NCBI GenBank assembly: GCA_963665765.1
Contig: OY762464.1
Span: forward strand, 1,612,001-1,676,000
Origin: Bin76 sp963665765
GTDB taxonomy: Bacteria; Actinomycetota; Acidimicrobiia; Spongiisociales; ZC4RG35
Direction of reading: 5' to 3'
Length of the DNA stretch: 64,000 bases
The translations under genes were made by a program, and so were the position numbers. The notes beneath the pieces are model-generated. The model saw only the letters and a program-made list of their open reading frames with translations, was not told the DNA's origin and ran no database searches. Position 1 is the stretch's first letter. Each line of letters starts with the position of its first letter. This document shows positions 1 to 8,486 of this stretch, piece after piece.

Positions 1-194
1 ACGTCGGACACGGTTAGGTCGTCCACTCGCGCCCAGCACGACAGGAACACCGTGGTGGGGTCGCTGGTGTGGAGCCCAACTTGGTGACGGGCCGCTTCGA
101 CGGGCGATGCCGCTCGGAAGTCGGGATGGAGGTGATGGCGGACCGCCAATCGAGCGCGCCGCTCCGCCACGTTGATTCGCCTGCCGGCCATCAT
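1..194 (-). CDS. Winged-helix DNA-binding domain protein (N-terminal part)
   Basis: Only the first 64 codons lie in the window; the gene runs off the left edge. Two consecutive ATG codons (194 and 191) open the frame. The visible protein has an arginine-rich first helix (AERRARLAVRHHL) followed by HQVGLHTSDPTTVFLSCWAR. That arrangement is typical of the actinobacterial HTH_42 winged-helix family, which includes the AlkZ-type DNA glycosylases. The catalytic part of such enzymes would lie outside the window, so a glycosylase function cannot be judged. It is transcribed leftward, downstream of the trpB-like gene and separated from it by a strong hairpin. Confidence 0.6.
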   Translation of the reverse strand, partial: MMAGRRINVAERRARLAVRHHLHPDFRAASPVEAARHQVGLHTSDPTTVFLSCWARVDDLTVSD

Positions 195-243
195 GGAGTC
201 AGTCTATGGGGGTGGTCGCCGCTCGCTTCTCGCAGGATGTGAG

Positions 244-281
244 AACTGGTCGTCCCAATCGTGACGATGGGACGACCAGTT
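244..281 (-). terminator. Perfect 14-bp stem-loop after the trpB-like gene
   Basis: AACTGGTCGTCCCA (244-257) and its exact complement (268-281) flank a 10-base loop. It begins 14 bases past the trpB2 stop codon on the minus strand. There is no T-tract after the stem, so it would be an intrinsic terminator of the tail-less kind, or a transcript-stabilising hairpin. Confidence 0.7.
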
Positions 282-294
282 GCCCGAAAGTCGG

Positions 295-1653
295 CTATGC
301 CACCTCCGGGACTTGTTGCATTGCTTCCGCAATCTTGTGGTCGGGATATTCGTAGTCGGTCAGGCCTCCGGCAAGATAGTTGTCGTAGGCGGCGAGGTCG
401 AAGGACCCATGTCCACAGAGGGCGGTGAGAATCACCTTCTCCTCGCCGCTTTCGCGACACTCATTCGCCACCCGGATGGCCGAGGCCAGAGCGTGGGCGG
501 GTTCGGGGGCGGGGACGATACCTTCGGTGCGAGCAAACTGGATGCCGGCCGCAAAGCATTCGGTCTGGCCGATGGCTTCCGCCTCGATCAACCCCAATTC
601 GTAGATATGGGACAAAAGCGGCGACATGCCGTGGTAGCGAAGGCCACCGGCGTGGATCGGGTCGGGGATGAAGGAATGGCCCAGGGTGTGCATCTTGATC
701 AGCGGGGTCATTCCGATGGTGTCCCCGAAGTCATACCGGTACTCGCCCTTGGTGAAAGACGGACACGAAGCCGGTTCCGAGGCCCGGATGGTGGGATTGA
801 TCCTTCCGGCCAGCTTCTCCCGCAGGAACGGGAATGACAGACCAGAAAAGTTGGAACCACCACCGGTGCAGCCCACGATCACATCGGGGGTTTCCCCGGC
901 CAGGGCCATCTGGTCGAGGGCCTCCTCGCCGATCACCGTTTGGTGGAGCAGCACGTGGTTCAGGACGCTCCCCAGCGAATACTTCACCTCGGGGGAACCG
1001 GCGGCCATTTCCACCGCCTCGGAGATGGCGATCCCCAAACTACCCGGCGTGTCGGGATCAGACGACAGCACGGTCCGTCCGGCATTGGTTATCTCCGACG
1101 GCGAAGGATGCACCGTGGCGCCCCAGATCTCCATCAACGATTTGCGGTAGGGCTTTTGGTCGAAGGAGGCTCTAACCTGCCACACTTCGCACTCCATTCC
1201 GAATATGGAGCATGCCAAAGCCAAGGCCGATCCCCACTGGCCGGCGCCGGTTTCGGTGGTCAGCTTCTTGACGCCTTCCTGGGCGTTGTAATAGGCTTGG
1301 GCCACCGCGGTGTTGGGCTTATGGGACCCGGCCGGGCTTCCTCCCTCGTACTTGTAGTAGATGCGAGCGGGTGTGTCGAGGGCCTTTTCCAGGCCGGTGG
1401 CGCGGTACAGGGGAGTGGGTCTCCACAGGCGATAGACGTCGATGATCTCGCCGGGTATGTCGATCCGGGAATCCCCCGACACCTCCTGGAGGATGAGCGC
1501 CATAGGAAAAAGAGGCGCCAAGTCCCCGGGGCCAACCGGTTGATGGGTTCCCGGGTGAAGCACGGGAGGGGGCGGCGCCGGCAGGTCGGGAATGACGTTG
1601 TACCAACTGCTGGGAATCTGGGACTCGGAGAGAGTAAACTTCCGGGGAGCCAT
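295..1653 (-). CDS. trpB: Tryptophan synthase beta chain, TrpB2 type
   Basis: This 452-residue PLP enzyme should join indole and serine to give tryptophan. It has the long N-terminal extension and WYN(V/I) opening of the TrpB2 branch, rather than the roughly 400-residue TrpB1 form. The Schiff-base lysine is K112 in GSHKPNTA. A glycine-rich phosphate loop GGGSN is at 264-268, and the TETGAGQWG segment follows at about 133-141. No trpA is adjacent; TrpB2 enzymes are often encoded alone and may act without the alpha subunit. The start ATG at 1653 faces the divergent glycosylase gene across about 75 bases, and a strong hairpin closes the transcript. The family assignment is firm. Whether it serves biosynthesis or indole salvage is inference. 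Confidence 0.92.
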   Translation of the reverse strand: MAPRKFTLSESQIPSSWYNVIPDLPAPPPPVLHPGTHQPVGPGDLAPLFPMALILQEVSGDSRIDIPGEIIDVYRLWRPTPLYRATGLEKALDTPARIYYKYEGGSPAGSHKPNTAVAQAYYNAQEGVKKLTTETGAGQWGSALALACSIFGMECEVWQVRASFDQKPYRKSLMEIWGATVHPSPSEITNAGRTVLSSDPDTPGSLGIAISEAVEMAAGSPEVKYSLGSVLNHVLLHQTVIGEEALDQMALAGETPDVIVGCTGGGSNFSGLSFPFLREKLAGRINPTIRASEPASCPSFTKGEYRYDFGDTIGMTPLIKMHTLGHSFIPDPIHAGGLRYHGMSPLLSHIYELGLIEAEAIGQTECFAAGIQFARTEGIVPAPEPAHALASAIRVANECRESGEEKVILTALCGHGSFDLAAYDNYLAGGLTDYEYPDHKIAEAMQQVPEVA

Positions 1654-1727
1654 AGTCGATCCTCGTTTCTTCAGGTGAGCTATCGGATGTGGTTGATGAT
1701 AGAGAACCCAATGATGCAGGAAAACAG

Positions 1728-2306
1728 ATGACGATCGGCCCTCCCGAGTCCCTCCCGTGGACCAACCATCCCGATGCCGACCGGCTCCTGGCCAGGGACA
1801 GCCTGGCGCTTCTGATCGGCATGTTGTTGGATCAGCAGTTTCCTATGGAAAGGGCCTTTCTTGGTCCCTACCTTCTGCAGGAACGTCTGGATCGCCCGCT
1901 GGACGCGGAGGAGATAGCGGCGTGGGATCCCGAAGAGATGGCCTCCATTTTCCGGGGTCCGCCCGCCATTCATCGCTATCCCACGTCCATGGCCAAACGC
2001 GCCCAGGCCTTGTGCCAGGCCCTGGTGGACACCTACGACGGAAAACCCGAGCGGTTGTGGAACGAAGCCGAGAACGGACCGCAGTTGTACAAGCGGCTGA
2101 AGGGCCTACCCGGCTTCGGGGAGATGAAATCCCGCGTTTTCGTCGGCGTTTTAGGCAAGCGAATGGGGGTAAGGCCGGCCGGATGGGAGTCACAGGCCTC
2201 GCCACGGCCGTCCATCGCCGATGTGGCTCGGTGGGAGGATGTGGCCGAGTTGCGCGCCGCCAAGCGAGCGATGAAACAGGCCGCCAAGGCCAAGGGCAAG
2301 CGGTAG
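1728..2306 (+). CDS. HhH-GPD-type base excision repair protein
   Basis: A 192-residue protein of the HhH-GPD DNA glycosylase superfamily, in the short actinobacterial form annotated as a base-excision repair protein. The segment LLDQQFPMERAF (about 33-44) is the family signature near the N terminus. A helix-hairpin-helix-like GLPGFGEMKSRVFVGVLGKR follows near 125-145. An upstream in-frame ATG exists at 1689, but the ATG at 1728 is preceded by AGGAAAA and gives the usual family N terminus, so it is preferred. The C terminus is basic. No catalytic lysine or iron-sulphur cysteines of the EndoIII type are visible, so the substrate lesion is unknown. Confidence 0.78.
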   Translation: MTIGPPESLPWTNHPDADRLLARDSLALLIGMLLDQQFPMERAFLGPYLLQERLDRPLDAEEIAAWDPEEMASIFRGPPAIHRYPTSMAKRAQALCQALVDTYDGKPERLWNEAENGPQLYKRLKGLPGFGEMKSRVFVGVLGKRMGVRPAGWESQASPRPSIADVARWEDVAELRAAKRAMKQAAKAKGKR

Positions 2307-2346
2307 CCACCAGAATGCGTCGCCGGGGGCCTATTCTCTGGTGGAT

Positions 2347-2949
2347 ATGAAGATCGATTTCTATTTTGACCCGGTTTGCCCGTGGTGTTGGATCACCAGC
2401 CGCTGGCTGGCCGAGGTGGCGCCCCAACGACCGGTGGAGATCCGCTGGCGCACTTTCAGTCTTTACATGAAGAACCAGGGTCTCGACCTTCCCGAAGATT
2501 ATTGGACGGTCTCCGGCTGGGGGAGGGAATCGTTGCGCCTCGCCGAGGCGGGACGCGCCTGGGAAGGCGAGTCGTTTGTGGGTGACCTGTACGCCGAGCT
2601 TGGGGCACGGATCCATCACGACCGGGAGCACCTGCCCGATCTAGCCCAAAGCTTGCAAGCCATCGGACGTCCGGCAGAATGGGCCGCCGCCGCCGATGAC
2701 CCCCAATGGGACGAGGCGATCAGGGACTCGATGTCCGACGTATTGGGCCTCCTTGGTGATGACATCGGGGTGCCCGCCATCGTGTTCGACGGCCGGTACG
2801 GGTACTTCGGCCCGGTGATTTCCCCGGCCCCGACCGGAGAGGCGGCACTGTCCCTGTTCGACAGCTTCGCCACCCTGGCGGCCCAGCCCGGCATCTGGGA
2901 AATAAAGCGGGAGCGCACCGTGGGTCCGGTGTTCGGCCCCCGCCCCTGA
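2347..2949 (+). CDS. DsbA-family protein, mycothiol-dependent nitroreductase (Rv2466c) type
   Basis: A thioredoxin-fold protein of 200 residues with the active-site motif CPWC directly after the first beta strand (DFYFDPVCPWCWITSRW). This matches the Mycobacterium tuberculosis Rv2466c family, where the motif sits in FDPLCPWCW. Those enzymes use mycothiol as reductant and have a DsbA-like helical insertion. The sequence has no signal peptide, so it acts in the cytoplasm. A GTG at 2341 is also in frame. A TATTCT box at 2332-2337 and the lack of a ribosome site favour the ATG at 2347 as a near-leaderless start. Mycothiol use is family knowledge, not shown by the sequence. Confidence 0.82.
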   Translation: MKIDFYFDPVCPWCWITSRWLAEVAPQRPVEIRWRTFSLYMKNQGLDLPEDYWTVSGWGRESLRLAEAGRAWEGESFVGDLYAELGARIHHDREHLPDLAQSLQAIGRPAEWAAAADDPQWDEAIRDSMSDVLGLLGDDIGVPAIVFDGRYGYFGPVISPAPTGEAALSLFDSFATLAAQPGIWEIKRERTVGPVFGPRP

Positions 2950-3058
2950 TCCGATTGGTGACCCCGATCGCTCCGTACTCCGTGCTCTCTTTGTTCTCTT
3001 AAGCCTGGCTTGGGATGGGATATTTCAAAATGAAAGGGGCACTTAGAATGCCGAGAAC

Positions 3059-3865
3059 ATGACCTCACCTCCCACCATTGCGGTGCTCGGCGCCGGGGCG
3101 ATGGGAACCGCACTGGCCAGGGGTCTTTTGGGAAACGGCTGGCGACCGGATGATTTGATCCTGGCCGAAGTCGTGGCCGAACGAGCCGCTTGGGTGAAGA
3201 CGGAGCTGGGTTGCGAATGTGTCCCCGATCCGGCCGAGGCTGTTCGGGGTCGGCAGGCGGTGGTGGTGGCGGTCAAACCCCAGGACATCGAGACTCTGCT
3301 GGGCCAGTTGGCGGGTGCCGTCACCCGGGAGCAGGTGGTGATAACTCTGGCCGCAGGAGTGAGGATCAAAACTCTGGAGGACGTTTTCAATGAAGTCCCG
3401 GTGGTGCGGGTTATGCCCAACACGCCGGCGCTGCTGGGAAAGGGAATTGCCGGGATGGCGGGGGGCGCCCACGCCGGTGCGGGCCACATGGCATTGGCCC
3501 GGATGGTGATGGAGGCCGTGGGACAGGTGGTGGAACTGGAGGAGGCCGACCTGGACGCGGTAACCGCCGTCTCCGGCTCCGGCCCCGCCTATGTCTTCGC
3601 CCTGGCCGAGTCGATGACCGAGGCGGCTGTCGGACTTGGGCTATCCCCAGAAGTTGCCGCCCAGCTGGTCAATTACACGGTTTTGGGAGCGGGGGAGATG
3701 CTGGTTGGCGCCGGTCAGAGCGCCGCGGCGCTGGGTCGGCAGGTTGCCTCGCCGGGGGGAACCACCGCGGCGGCTTTGGCGGTGATGAATCAGGGGGGGT
3801 TTTCCGAGCTGATGGTGCGGGCCCTGGAAGCCGCCTATGCCCGTTCCGTAGAATTGGGCGGATAG
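3059..3865 (+). CDS. proC: Pyrroline-5-carboxylate reductase
   Basis: The last step of proline synthesis: NAD(P)H-dependent reduction of 1-pyrroline-5-carboxylate. The 268-residue length is normal. The Rossmann fingerprint GAGAMG is at residues 11-16, VMPNTPALLGKG lies near 120, and the C-terminal dimerisation domain carries SGSGPAY. The C-terminal half reads GGTTAAALAVM as expected. A run of seven G around 3790 is read in frame, which is useful when judging the broken G-run at 17158. It is followed closely by the peroxiredoxin gene (30-base gap), so co-transcription is likely. Confidence 0.96.
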   Translation: MTSPPTIAVLGAGAMGTALARGLLGNGWRPDDLILAEVVAERAAWVKTELGCECVPDPAEAVRGRQAVVVAVKPQDIETLLGQLAGAVTREQVVITLAAGVRIKTLEDVFNEVPVVRVMPNTPALLGKGIAGMAGGAHAGAGHMALARMVMEAVGQVVELEEADLDAVTAVSGSGPAYVFALAESMTEAAVGLGLSPEVAAQLVNYTVLGAGEMLVGAGQSAAALGRQVASPGGTTAAALAVMNQGGFSELMVRALEAAYARSVELGG

Positions 3866-3895
3866 GCCAAACGAAAAGGGCCGAGGGGAAAAGCT

Positions 3896-4327
3896 ATGCA
3901 AGCGCCGGACTTCACTCTGTTGGATCAGGATTGCAGACCGGTCTCCCTTTCGGACTATGCCGGGCGGCGGGTGGTGGTCTATTTCTATCCCAGGGCCATG
4001 ACTCCGGGGTGCAGTTTGCAGGCGCGTGACTTTCGGGATAGTTACCAGGAGTTCTTGGAGGCGGGCATGGCGGTGGTGGGCATCAGTGGCGATCCGCCCG
4101 ATCGGCTGGCCAAGTTTCGTCAGCGAGAGGACCTCCCCTTCCCGCTCCTGTACGACGAAGGGCATGCCGTAGCGGAGGCATATGGCGCTTGGGGCGTCAA
4201 AAAGCTGTTCGGGCTGGTTCGCACCACCTTTGTGGTGGGTCCCGATGGAGAATTGGAGAAAGGGTTTTCCCATCATCGCGCCCGGGGACTGGTGGGTGAT
4301 CTCAAACGGGATCTGCTGGGCGACTGA
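3896..4327 (+). CDS. bcp: Peroxiredoxin, BCP/PrxQ family, lacking the usual resolving cysteine
   Basis: A 143-residue thiol peroxidase that reduces hydroperoxides in the cytoplasm. The peroxidatic cysteine lies in PRAMTPGCSLQARDFRD. In most BCP proteins a resolving cysteine lies five residues later (TPGC....C); here that position is arginine, so the enzyme would work as a one-cysteine peroxiredoxin that needs an external thiol, possibly mycothiol (inference). The conserved Arg of the active site is in FGLVRTTFVV. The start is ATG 3896 with GAGGGG just upstream. Confidence 0.9.
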   Translation: MQAPDFTLLDQDCRPVSLSDYAGRRVVVYFYPRAMTPGCSLQARDFRDSYQEFLEAGMAVVGISGDPPDRLAKFRQREDLPFPLLYDEGHAVAEAYGAWGVKKLFGLVRTTFVVGPDGELEKGFSHHRARGLVGDLKRDLLGD

Positions 4328-4334
4328 CCTCGCC

Positions 4335-4382
4335 GAGACCCGCCGCCGGCCCGCGAATCGCTACGCGGCGGGGCCGGGCGGC
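4335..4382 (+). terminator. GC-rich hairpin after the peroxiredoxin gene
   Basis: CGCCGCCGGCCCGCG (4341-4355) can pair imperfectly with CGCGGCGGGGCCGGGCGGC (4364-4382) across a short AT-richer loop. It lies just past the peroxiredoxin stop. There is no T-tract, so its role as a terminator is only plausible. Confidence 0.4.
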
Positions 4383-4512
4383 TAGGGCGTGTTCGCCCAA
4401 CCGGAGGAGGGGCGGCGGGTATCCTTCAGGAAGCGATGGCGGGACTTCGATCAAAGCCCTGCCCTCGCGGAGGACGCCGGTTGACGCCAATATCAAGGAG
4501 CGAGCCCCAAGC

Positions 4513-6672
4513 ATGAAAGCCTCGAAGGTGCTCTTTGCTTTGGGGGTGGGGTCGGCCGTGGGCGTGATGGCCCTCTGGTGGCTGGGTTCGATTATGCACA
4601 GCGAACCGCCCGGTGAGGTGGGGCGGGAGGTGTTCGGCAATGTCCCGACCGGGCTGCAGGCCGCCTTTTACGTATCGGTAGCCGCTTTCCTCTGGCTGGC
4701 CTTCTATCTCTTCTCCCTGCGGGCCCGCAACTGGGCGCGGGGGGACCGAGAGAAGCGGCTCGGCGAGTGGAAAGAACGGGTTCGACACCTGGTGGACGGG
4801 CTTCGCATGAAGACCCTGTTGAGGGACACTGCCGCGGGCCTGATGCATTCGATGATCTACTACGGGTTCCTGGTGCTCTTGGCCGGGACCATCACTTTGG
4901 AGATAGATCACCTGATGCCCGAATCTCTCAAGTTCCTCCATGGGCCTTTCTACCTGGGATATTCGGCGGTTCTGGACTTTTTCGCCCTGGTGTTTCTGGG
5001 CGGTCTGGCGTGGGCGGTGTTCCGCCGCTACCTACGGCCCCCGGCCCGCATCGCCTCCAAGACCCGCCCCGAAGACGCAGTCGTGTTGGGTCTTTTGATA
5101 CTGGTGGGCGTCACCGGCCTGGTCACCGAAGCGGCCCGGATCGCGGTGGACGGCCAGCCGGACTTCGAAAAGTGGTCCTTTGTGGGCTATCCACTCTCCT
5201 TTTTGATGCCGGCTCGCCCTGATTTTTTCCATCAGGTGGTGTGGGCAATCCATGCCGCTTCCTTCCTGGCCTTTTTGGTGGTGCTGCCCGTGACCAAGCT
5301 GCGCCACGCCGTCACCTCCCCGGTCAACATGTTCCTGTCCCCCAAGGATCGGCCCAAGGGCGCCATGAAGGCCATGCCCAACCTTTTGGAGGCGGAGGAC
5401 CTCGAGACCGTGGGAGCGGGGACGATCGGCGATTTCACCTGGAAGCAGTTGTTCGACACCGATGCCTGCACTATCTGTGGTCGCTGCACCTCGGTGTGCC
5501 CGGCCAACATCACCGGGAAGACCCTTGACCCCCGGGAGATCGTGATCAAGTCGGGAGAGGTGCTCGCCGCCTCCGGTGATCCGGTGGTGACGGCCCCGGT
5601 GGCGCTTTCCTCCGATGTCACCATCGACACCGACAGTCTCTTCGAGCGGATCACGTCCGAGGAAGTGTGGTCGTGCACTTCCTGCCGCGCCTGTGATGAC
5701 ATCTGCCCGGTCAACATCGAGATTCTGGACAAGATTCTCGACATGCGACGCTACCTGACCCTGATGGAAGCCGATTTCCCCTCCGAACTGGCCAAGGCTT
5801 TCGTGGCCATGGAGAATCAGGGCAATCCCTGGGGTTTGAGCAGGGAGCAGCGGCTCGAATGGACCGGACAGCTGGACTTTCCGGTCAAGGTGCTGGGGGT
5901 CGATGGGGTTGAGTCGGCGGAGTACCTCTGGTTCGTGGGGTGCGCCGGATCGTTCGATGATCGCAATCGAGCGGTGACCTTGTCGCTGGCCCGTCTCATG
6001 CATGCGGCCGGGCTCGATTTCGCGGTGCTCGGACCGCGGGAGACCTGCAACGGCGATCCCGCTCGCCGGGGCGGAAACGAATTCGTCTACCAGCAATTGG
6101 CCTTCGAGAACATCGAGACGCTCGATTCCTTCGGAGTCAAGAAGGTGATCACCCAGTGTCCGCACTGTTTCAACACCCTGGCCAATGAGTACCCACAACT
6201 GGGCGGCGACTACGAGGTCATCCACCACAGTCAGCTCCTGTCGGAGCTCTTGCGACAAGGAGTCTTGTCGTCCGGTTCGTCCAACGGCGACGCCGAAACC
6301 CGTCGGGTCACCTACCACGATCCTTGCTATCTGGGCCGGCACAATGACATCTATCTGGCGCCTCGTCAAGTGGTGGCCGCCTCGGGAAATATCGAGCTGG
6401 TGGAGATGCCTCGACACGGCACCATGGCCCTGTGTTGCGGCGCGGGGGGCGCTCGCTTTTGGATGGAAGAGAGAGTAGGTAAAAAGATCAATACAGAACG
6501 CACGGAAGAGGCGTTGGCCACCGGCGCCTCCGAAGTGGCGGTGTCCTGCCCGTATTGCTACGTGATGCTGGACGACGGGGTAAAGGAAGCGGGGCGGGAT
6601 TCGGAGGTAGTGGTTCGGGACCTGGCGGAGATGTTGGCCGAGGCGACCATTGACGCGGGGAAAAGGGTGTGA
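4513..6672 (+). CDS. Membrane-anchored (Fe-S)-binding oxidoreductase, HdrD/GlpC-like
   Basis: A 719-residue electron-transfer protein. The N-terminal third has several membrane helices (about residues 5-25, 50-72, 110-135, 150-172, 195-215, 250-270), like the cytochrome b/NarI-like part of actinobacterial fusions. Two 4Fe-4S sites follow: C319/C322/C325/C329 (CTICGRCTSVCP) and C388/C391/C394/C398 (CTSCRACDDICP). Two CCG-type cysteine-rich domains then occur, with CPHCFN near 556 and LCCGAGGARFW near 645. This is the layout of proteins proposed to pass electrons from flavoproteins such as ETF to the membrane. The true partner is unknown. AAGGAG lies 11 bases before the ATG. The stop overlaps the pheA start by four bases. 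Confidence 0.85.
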   Translation: MKASKVLFALGVGSAVGVMALWWLGSIMHSEPPGEVGREVFGNVPTGLQAAFYVSVAAFLWLAFYLFSLRARNWARGDREKRLGEWKERVRHLVDGLRMKTLLRDTAAGLMHSMIYYGFLVLLAGTITLEIDHLMPESLKFLHGPFYLGYSAVLDFFALVFLGGLAWAVFRRYLRPPARIASKTRPEDAVVLGLLILVGVTGLVTEAARIAVDGQPDFEKWSFVGYPLSFLMPARPDFFHQVVWAIHAASFLAFLVVLPVTKLRHAVTSPVNMFLSPKDRPKGAMKAMPNLLEAEDLETVGAGTIGDFTWKQLFDTDACTICGRCTSVCPANITGKTLDPREIVIKSGEVLAASGDPVVTAPVALSSDVTIDTDSLFERITSEEVWSCTSCRACDDICPVNIEILDKILDMRRYLTLMEADFPSELAKAFVAMENQGNPWGLSREQRLEWTGQLDFPVKVLGVDGVESAEYLWFVGCAGSFDDRNRAVTLSLARLMHAAGLDFAVLGPRETCNGDPARRGGNEFVYQQLAFENIETLDSFGVKKVITQCPHCFNTLANEYPQLGGDYEVIHHSQLLSELLRQGVLSSGSSNGDAETRRVTYHDPCYLGRHNDIYLAPRQVVAASGNIELVEMPRHGTMALCCGAGGARFWMEERVGKKINTERTEEALATGASEVAVSCPYCYVMLDDGVKEAGRDSEVVVRDLAEMLAEATIDAGKRV

Positions 6673-7496
6673 ACCGGGCTGCTTCTCCCCAAGTGATCGG
6701 ATACCAGGGAGAGGTTTTTTCCTATAGCTATCAGGCAGCCAAAAAGCTGTTTCCCGACCATGTTCTGCGGGGTTATCCCCGCTTTGCCGACGCCTTCGCC
6801 AGTGTCCGACGCCAAGAGGCCCAACTGTTGGTGCTGCCCATCGAGAATTCCACCACCGGAAGCGTCTTGCCGGTGCTCAATCGCCTGGCTGACAGCGACC
6901 TGCGGATCGTTGCCGAGCACAAGAGGCCGGCCAGTCACAGCCTGCTGGGATTGCCCGGGGCTGATCTGGCCGATATCCGGCGGGTGTTCTCACACCCGGA
7001 GGCTTTGGCACAGGCGGAAAGGGTGCTCGCCGAGCGGGGCTGGGAACCGGCGCCGGTGCACGATACGGCAGGCGCCGTGCGGATCGTCGCTTCCCAGGGC
7101 GACCCTCGACAGGCCGCGCTCGCCCACCGCAGCGCGGCGGCATTAGGTCTGGAGGTGCTGGTGGAGAAATTGGTCGACCGGGAGGACAACACCACCCGAT
7201 TTGTGGTGCTCGCTCCCGGCCGGCCGGCGGTGCCCGAAACCGCCAACAAGACTTCGGTGGTGTTCGAAGTGCTTCATCGGCCCGGTTCCCTGGCTTTGGT
7301 GCTCACCGAGCTAGCCGCCCGGGGCGCCAACCTCACCCGGATTGAATCTCGTCCCTCCACCGAAGCCTGGCGGTATCGATTTTTTGTTGACCTGATACAC
7401 CCTCCCGGGTCCCAAGGCCTGTCCAAAGTGTTCCACCCGCACCTGGTGACGGTGAGCAACCTGCGAATGTTGGGAACCTACCAGGCCGTCCAATGA
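6669..7496 (+). CDS. pheA: Prephenate dehydratase
   Basis: Converts prephenate to phenylpyruvate in phenylalanine synthesis. The 275-residue monofunctional form has no chorismate mutase domain. The TRF catalytic motif lies in DNTTRFVVL at about 173-181. A C-terminal ACT domain starts near 190 and contains the phenylalanine-sensing ESRPS segment (about 226-230), so feedback inhibition by phenylalanine is expected. It starts with GTG overlapping the upstream stop (GTGA), implying translational coupling to the Fe-S gene. Its last 186 bases are also read on the other strand by the convergent CpaE-like gene. Confidence 0.95.
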   Translation: MNRAASPQVIGYQGEVFSYSYQAAKKLFPDHVLRGYPRFADAFASVRRQEAQLLVLPIENSTTGSVLPVLNRLADSDLRIVAEHKRPASHSLLGLPGADLADIRRVFSHPEALAQAERVLAERGWEPAPVHDTAGAVRIVASQGDPRQAALAHRSAAALGLEVLVEKLVDREDNTTRFVVLAPGRPAVPETANKTSVVFEVLHRPGSLALVLTELAARGANLTRIESRPSTEAWRYRFFVDLIHPPGSQGLSKVFHPHLVTVSNLRMLGTYQAVQ

Positions 7497-8486
7497 CTCC
7501 CCGCCGGTCAGGTGAAGGCGGGTAACCAGTGGCCGGAGGGCGTTTTGGAGAGAGACGGGAGGAGGCTCTCCCCACCGCAGGTCGTTGAGTTCCCCGATGG
7601 TGGCGTCGGGATTCCTGCCCGCCCAGACGCCCAGATGATGCAGGACTTCCCGGCTGACATGCTGGTCGGTTTCCAGGTGATTGACCACCACCCAGGGCCG
7701 GTATCCCGGATCCAGTTTGGCAAGGAAGCAAGCCGCCCGGACGATCCCCGAAGGACTGGTTCGGCAGACCACCACTTTCTGGCCGGGCCACTCTTGAAAG
7801 GCCTGGTGTCCGGGTCCCAGATCCACCACCGTGGTGCGGTAGTCCCAGAGTCTTGACCAGCCACTGCTCAGGATTCCCGCCGGTGAGCTGTCGGCGCTCC
7901 AAAGCAGCACATCCATCCCGTCGGTGGCGACCGGTTCATACGGATGGGCGGGCGGGGAAAGACCCAACCTCAGTCCCAGGGCGGGCGAGGTGTCCGCTTC
8001 GATCAGCAGACAGGAGCCATTTTGGGATGCCAGCCAAGCCAGGCCCAACGCCACCTCGGTTCTTCCCGGAGCGCCGCGAGGTCCTCCCACCGCCACCACC
8101 GTAGGGCCGGGAATTGGGGCAACCGGGGCGTCGGGGGTGGGCGAACCCGCCCGGAGAGCGGCGGCCACCCACTCCGGATCGGGCGTTTCCAGGATGAGGT
8201 CACATCCCCAACTCTCCAACAGCCGTTCGTGGGAGAAGTGGTAGGGCGCGTTGATTCCGATCACCACCGCGCCCAACCGCCGCCAGGCGCCTACCAGACG
8301 GCCCGACAACCAGGGGATCTCCGCTCCCATCATCACCGCCCGGGCCCCTTTCTCCGACAGGGCTCGTTGCACTTGGGCGGGATGGAAGGCCCGCTCGGTG
8401 ATGCGGAGGGCGCCGGTGTGTCTGGCTCGCTCCACCAGTTCCGATTCCCACAGCGGGCCGGCGGCGGTGACCACCCGGGGAATCAA
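7311..8486 (-). CDS. CpaE/TadZ-like ParA-superfamily protein with an altered P-loop
   Basis: A 391-residue protein. The first 115 residues resemble a receiver-like pseudo-domain. The second part has the ParA/MinD fold start VVAVGGPRGAPGRTEVALGLA (about 130-150) and a LIEADTSPALGLRLGL switch region. The lysines of a KGGxGKT P-loop are replaced (GAPGRTE), as in several actinobacterial CpaE-like proteins, so ATP hydrolysis is doubtful. Related proteins position Tad pilus machinery, but no other tad gene is present here. The start is TTG 8486, overlapping the preceding stop (TTGA). The last 62 codons are antisense to pheA; the natural C terminus may be near 7494, so a frameshift or a real convergent overlap is possible. 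Confidence 0.65.
   Translation of the reverse strand: MIPRVVTAAGPLWESELVERARHTGALRITERAFHPAQVQRALSEKGARAVMMGAEIPWLSGRLVGAWRRLGAVVIGINAPYHFSHERLLESWGCDLILETPDPEWVAAALRAGSPTPDAPVAPIPGPTVVAVGGPRGAPGRTEVALGLAWLASQNGSCLLIEADTSPALGLRLGLSPPAHPYEPVATDGMDVLLWSADSSPAGILSSGWSRLWDYRTTVVDLGPGHQAFQEWPGQKVVVCRTSPSGIVRAACFLAKLDPGYRPWVVVNHLETDQHVSREVLHHLGVWAGRNPDATIGELNDLRWGEPPPVSLQNALRPLVTRLHLTGGESLDGLVGSQHSQVAHRHQVRVEHFGQALGPGRVYQVNKKSIPPGFGGGTRFNPGEVGAPGG

Noticed and set aside
5032..6417. A 461-codon minus-strand frame
   Set aside because: Lies wholly antisense to the HdrD-like Fe-S gene, and its His/Gly/Arg-rich composition is typical of a codon-bias shadow.
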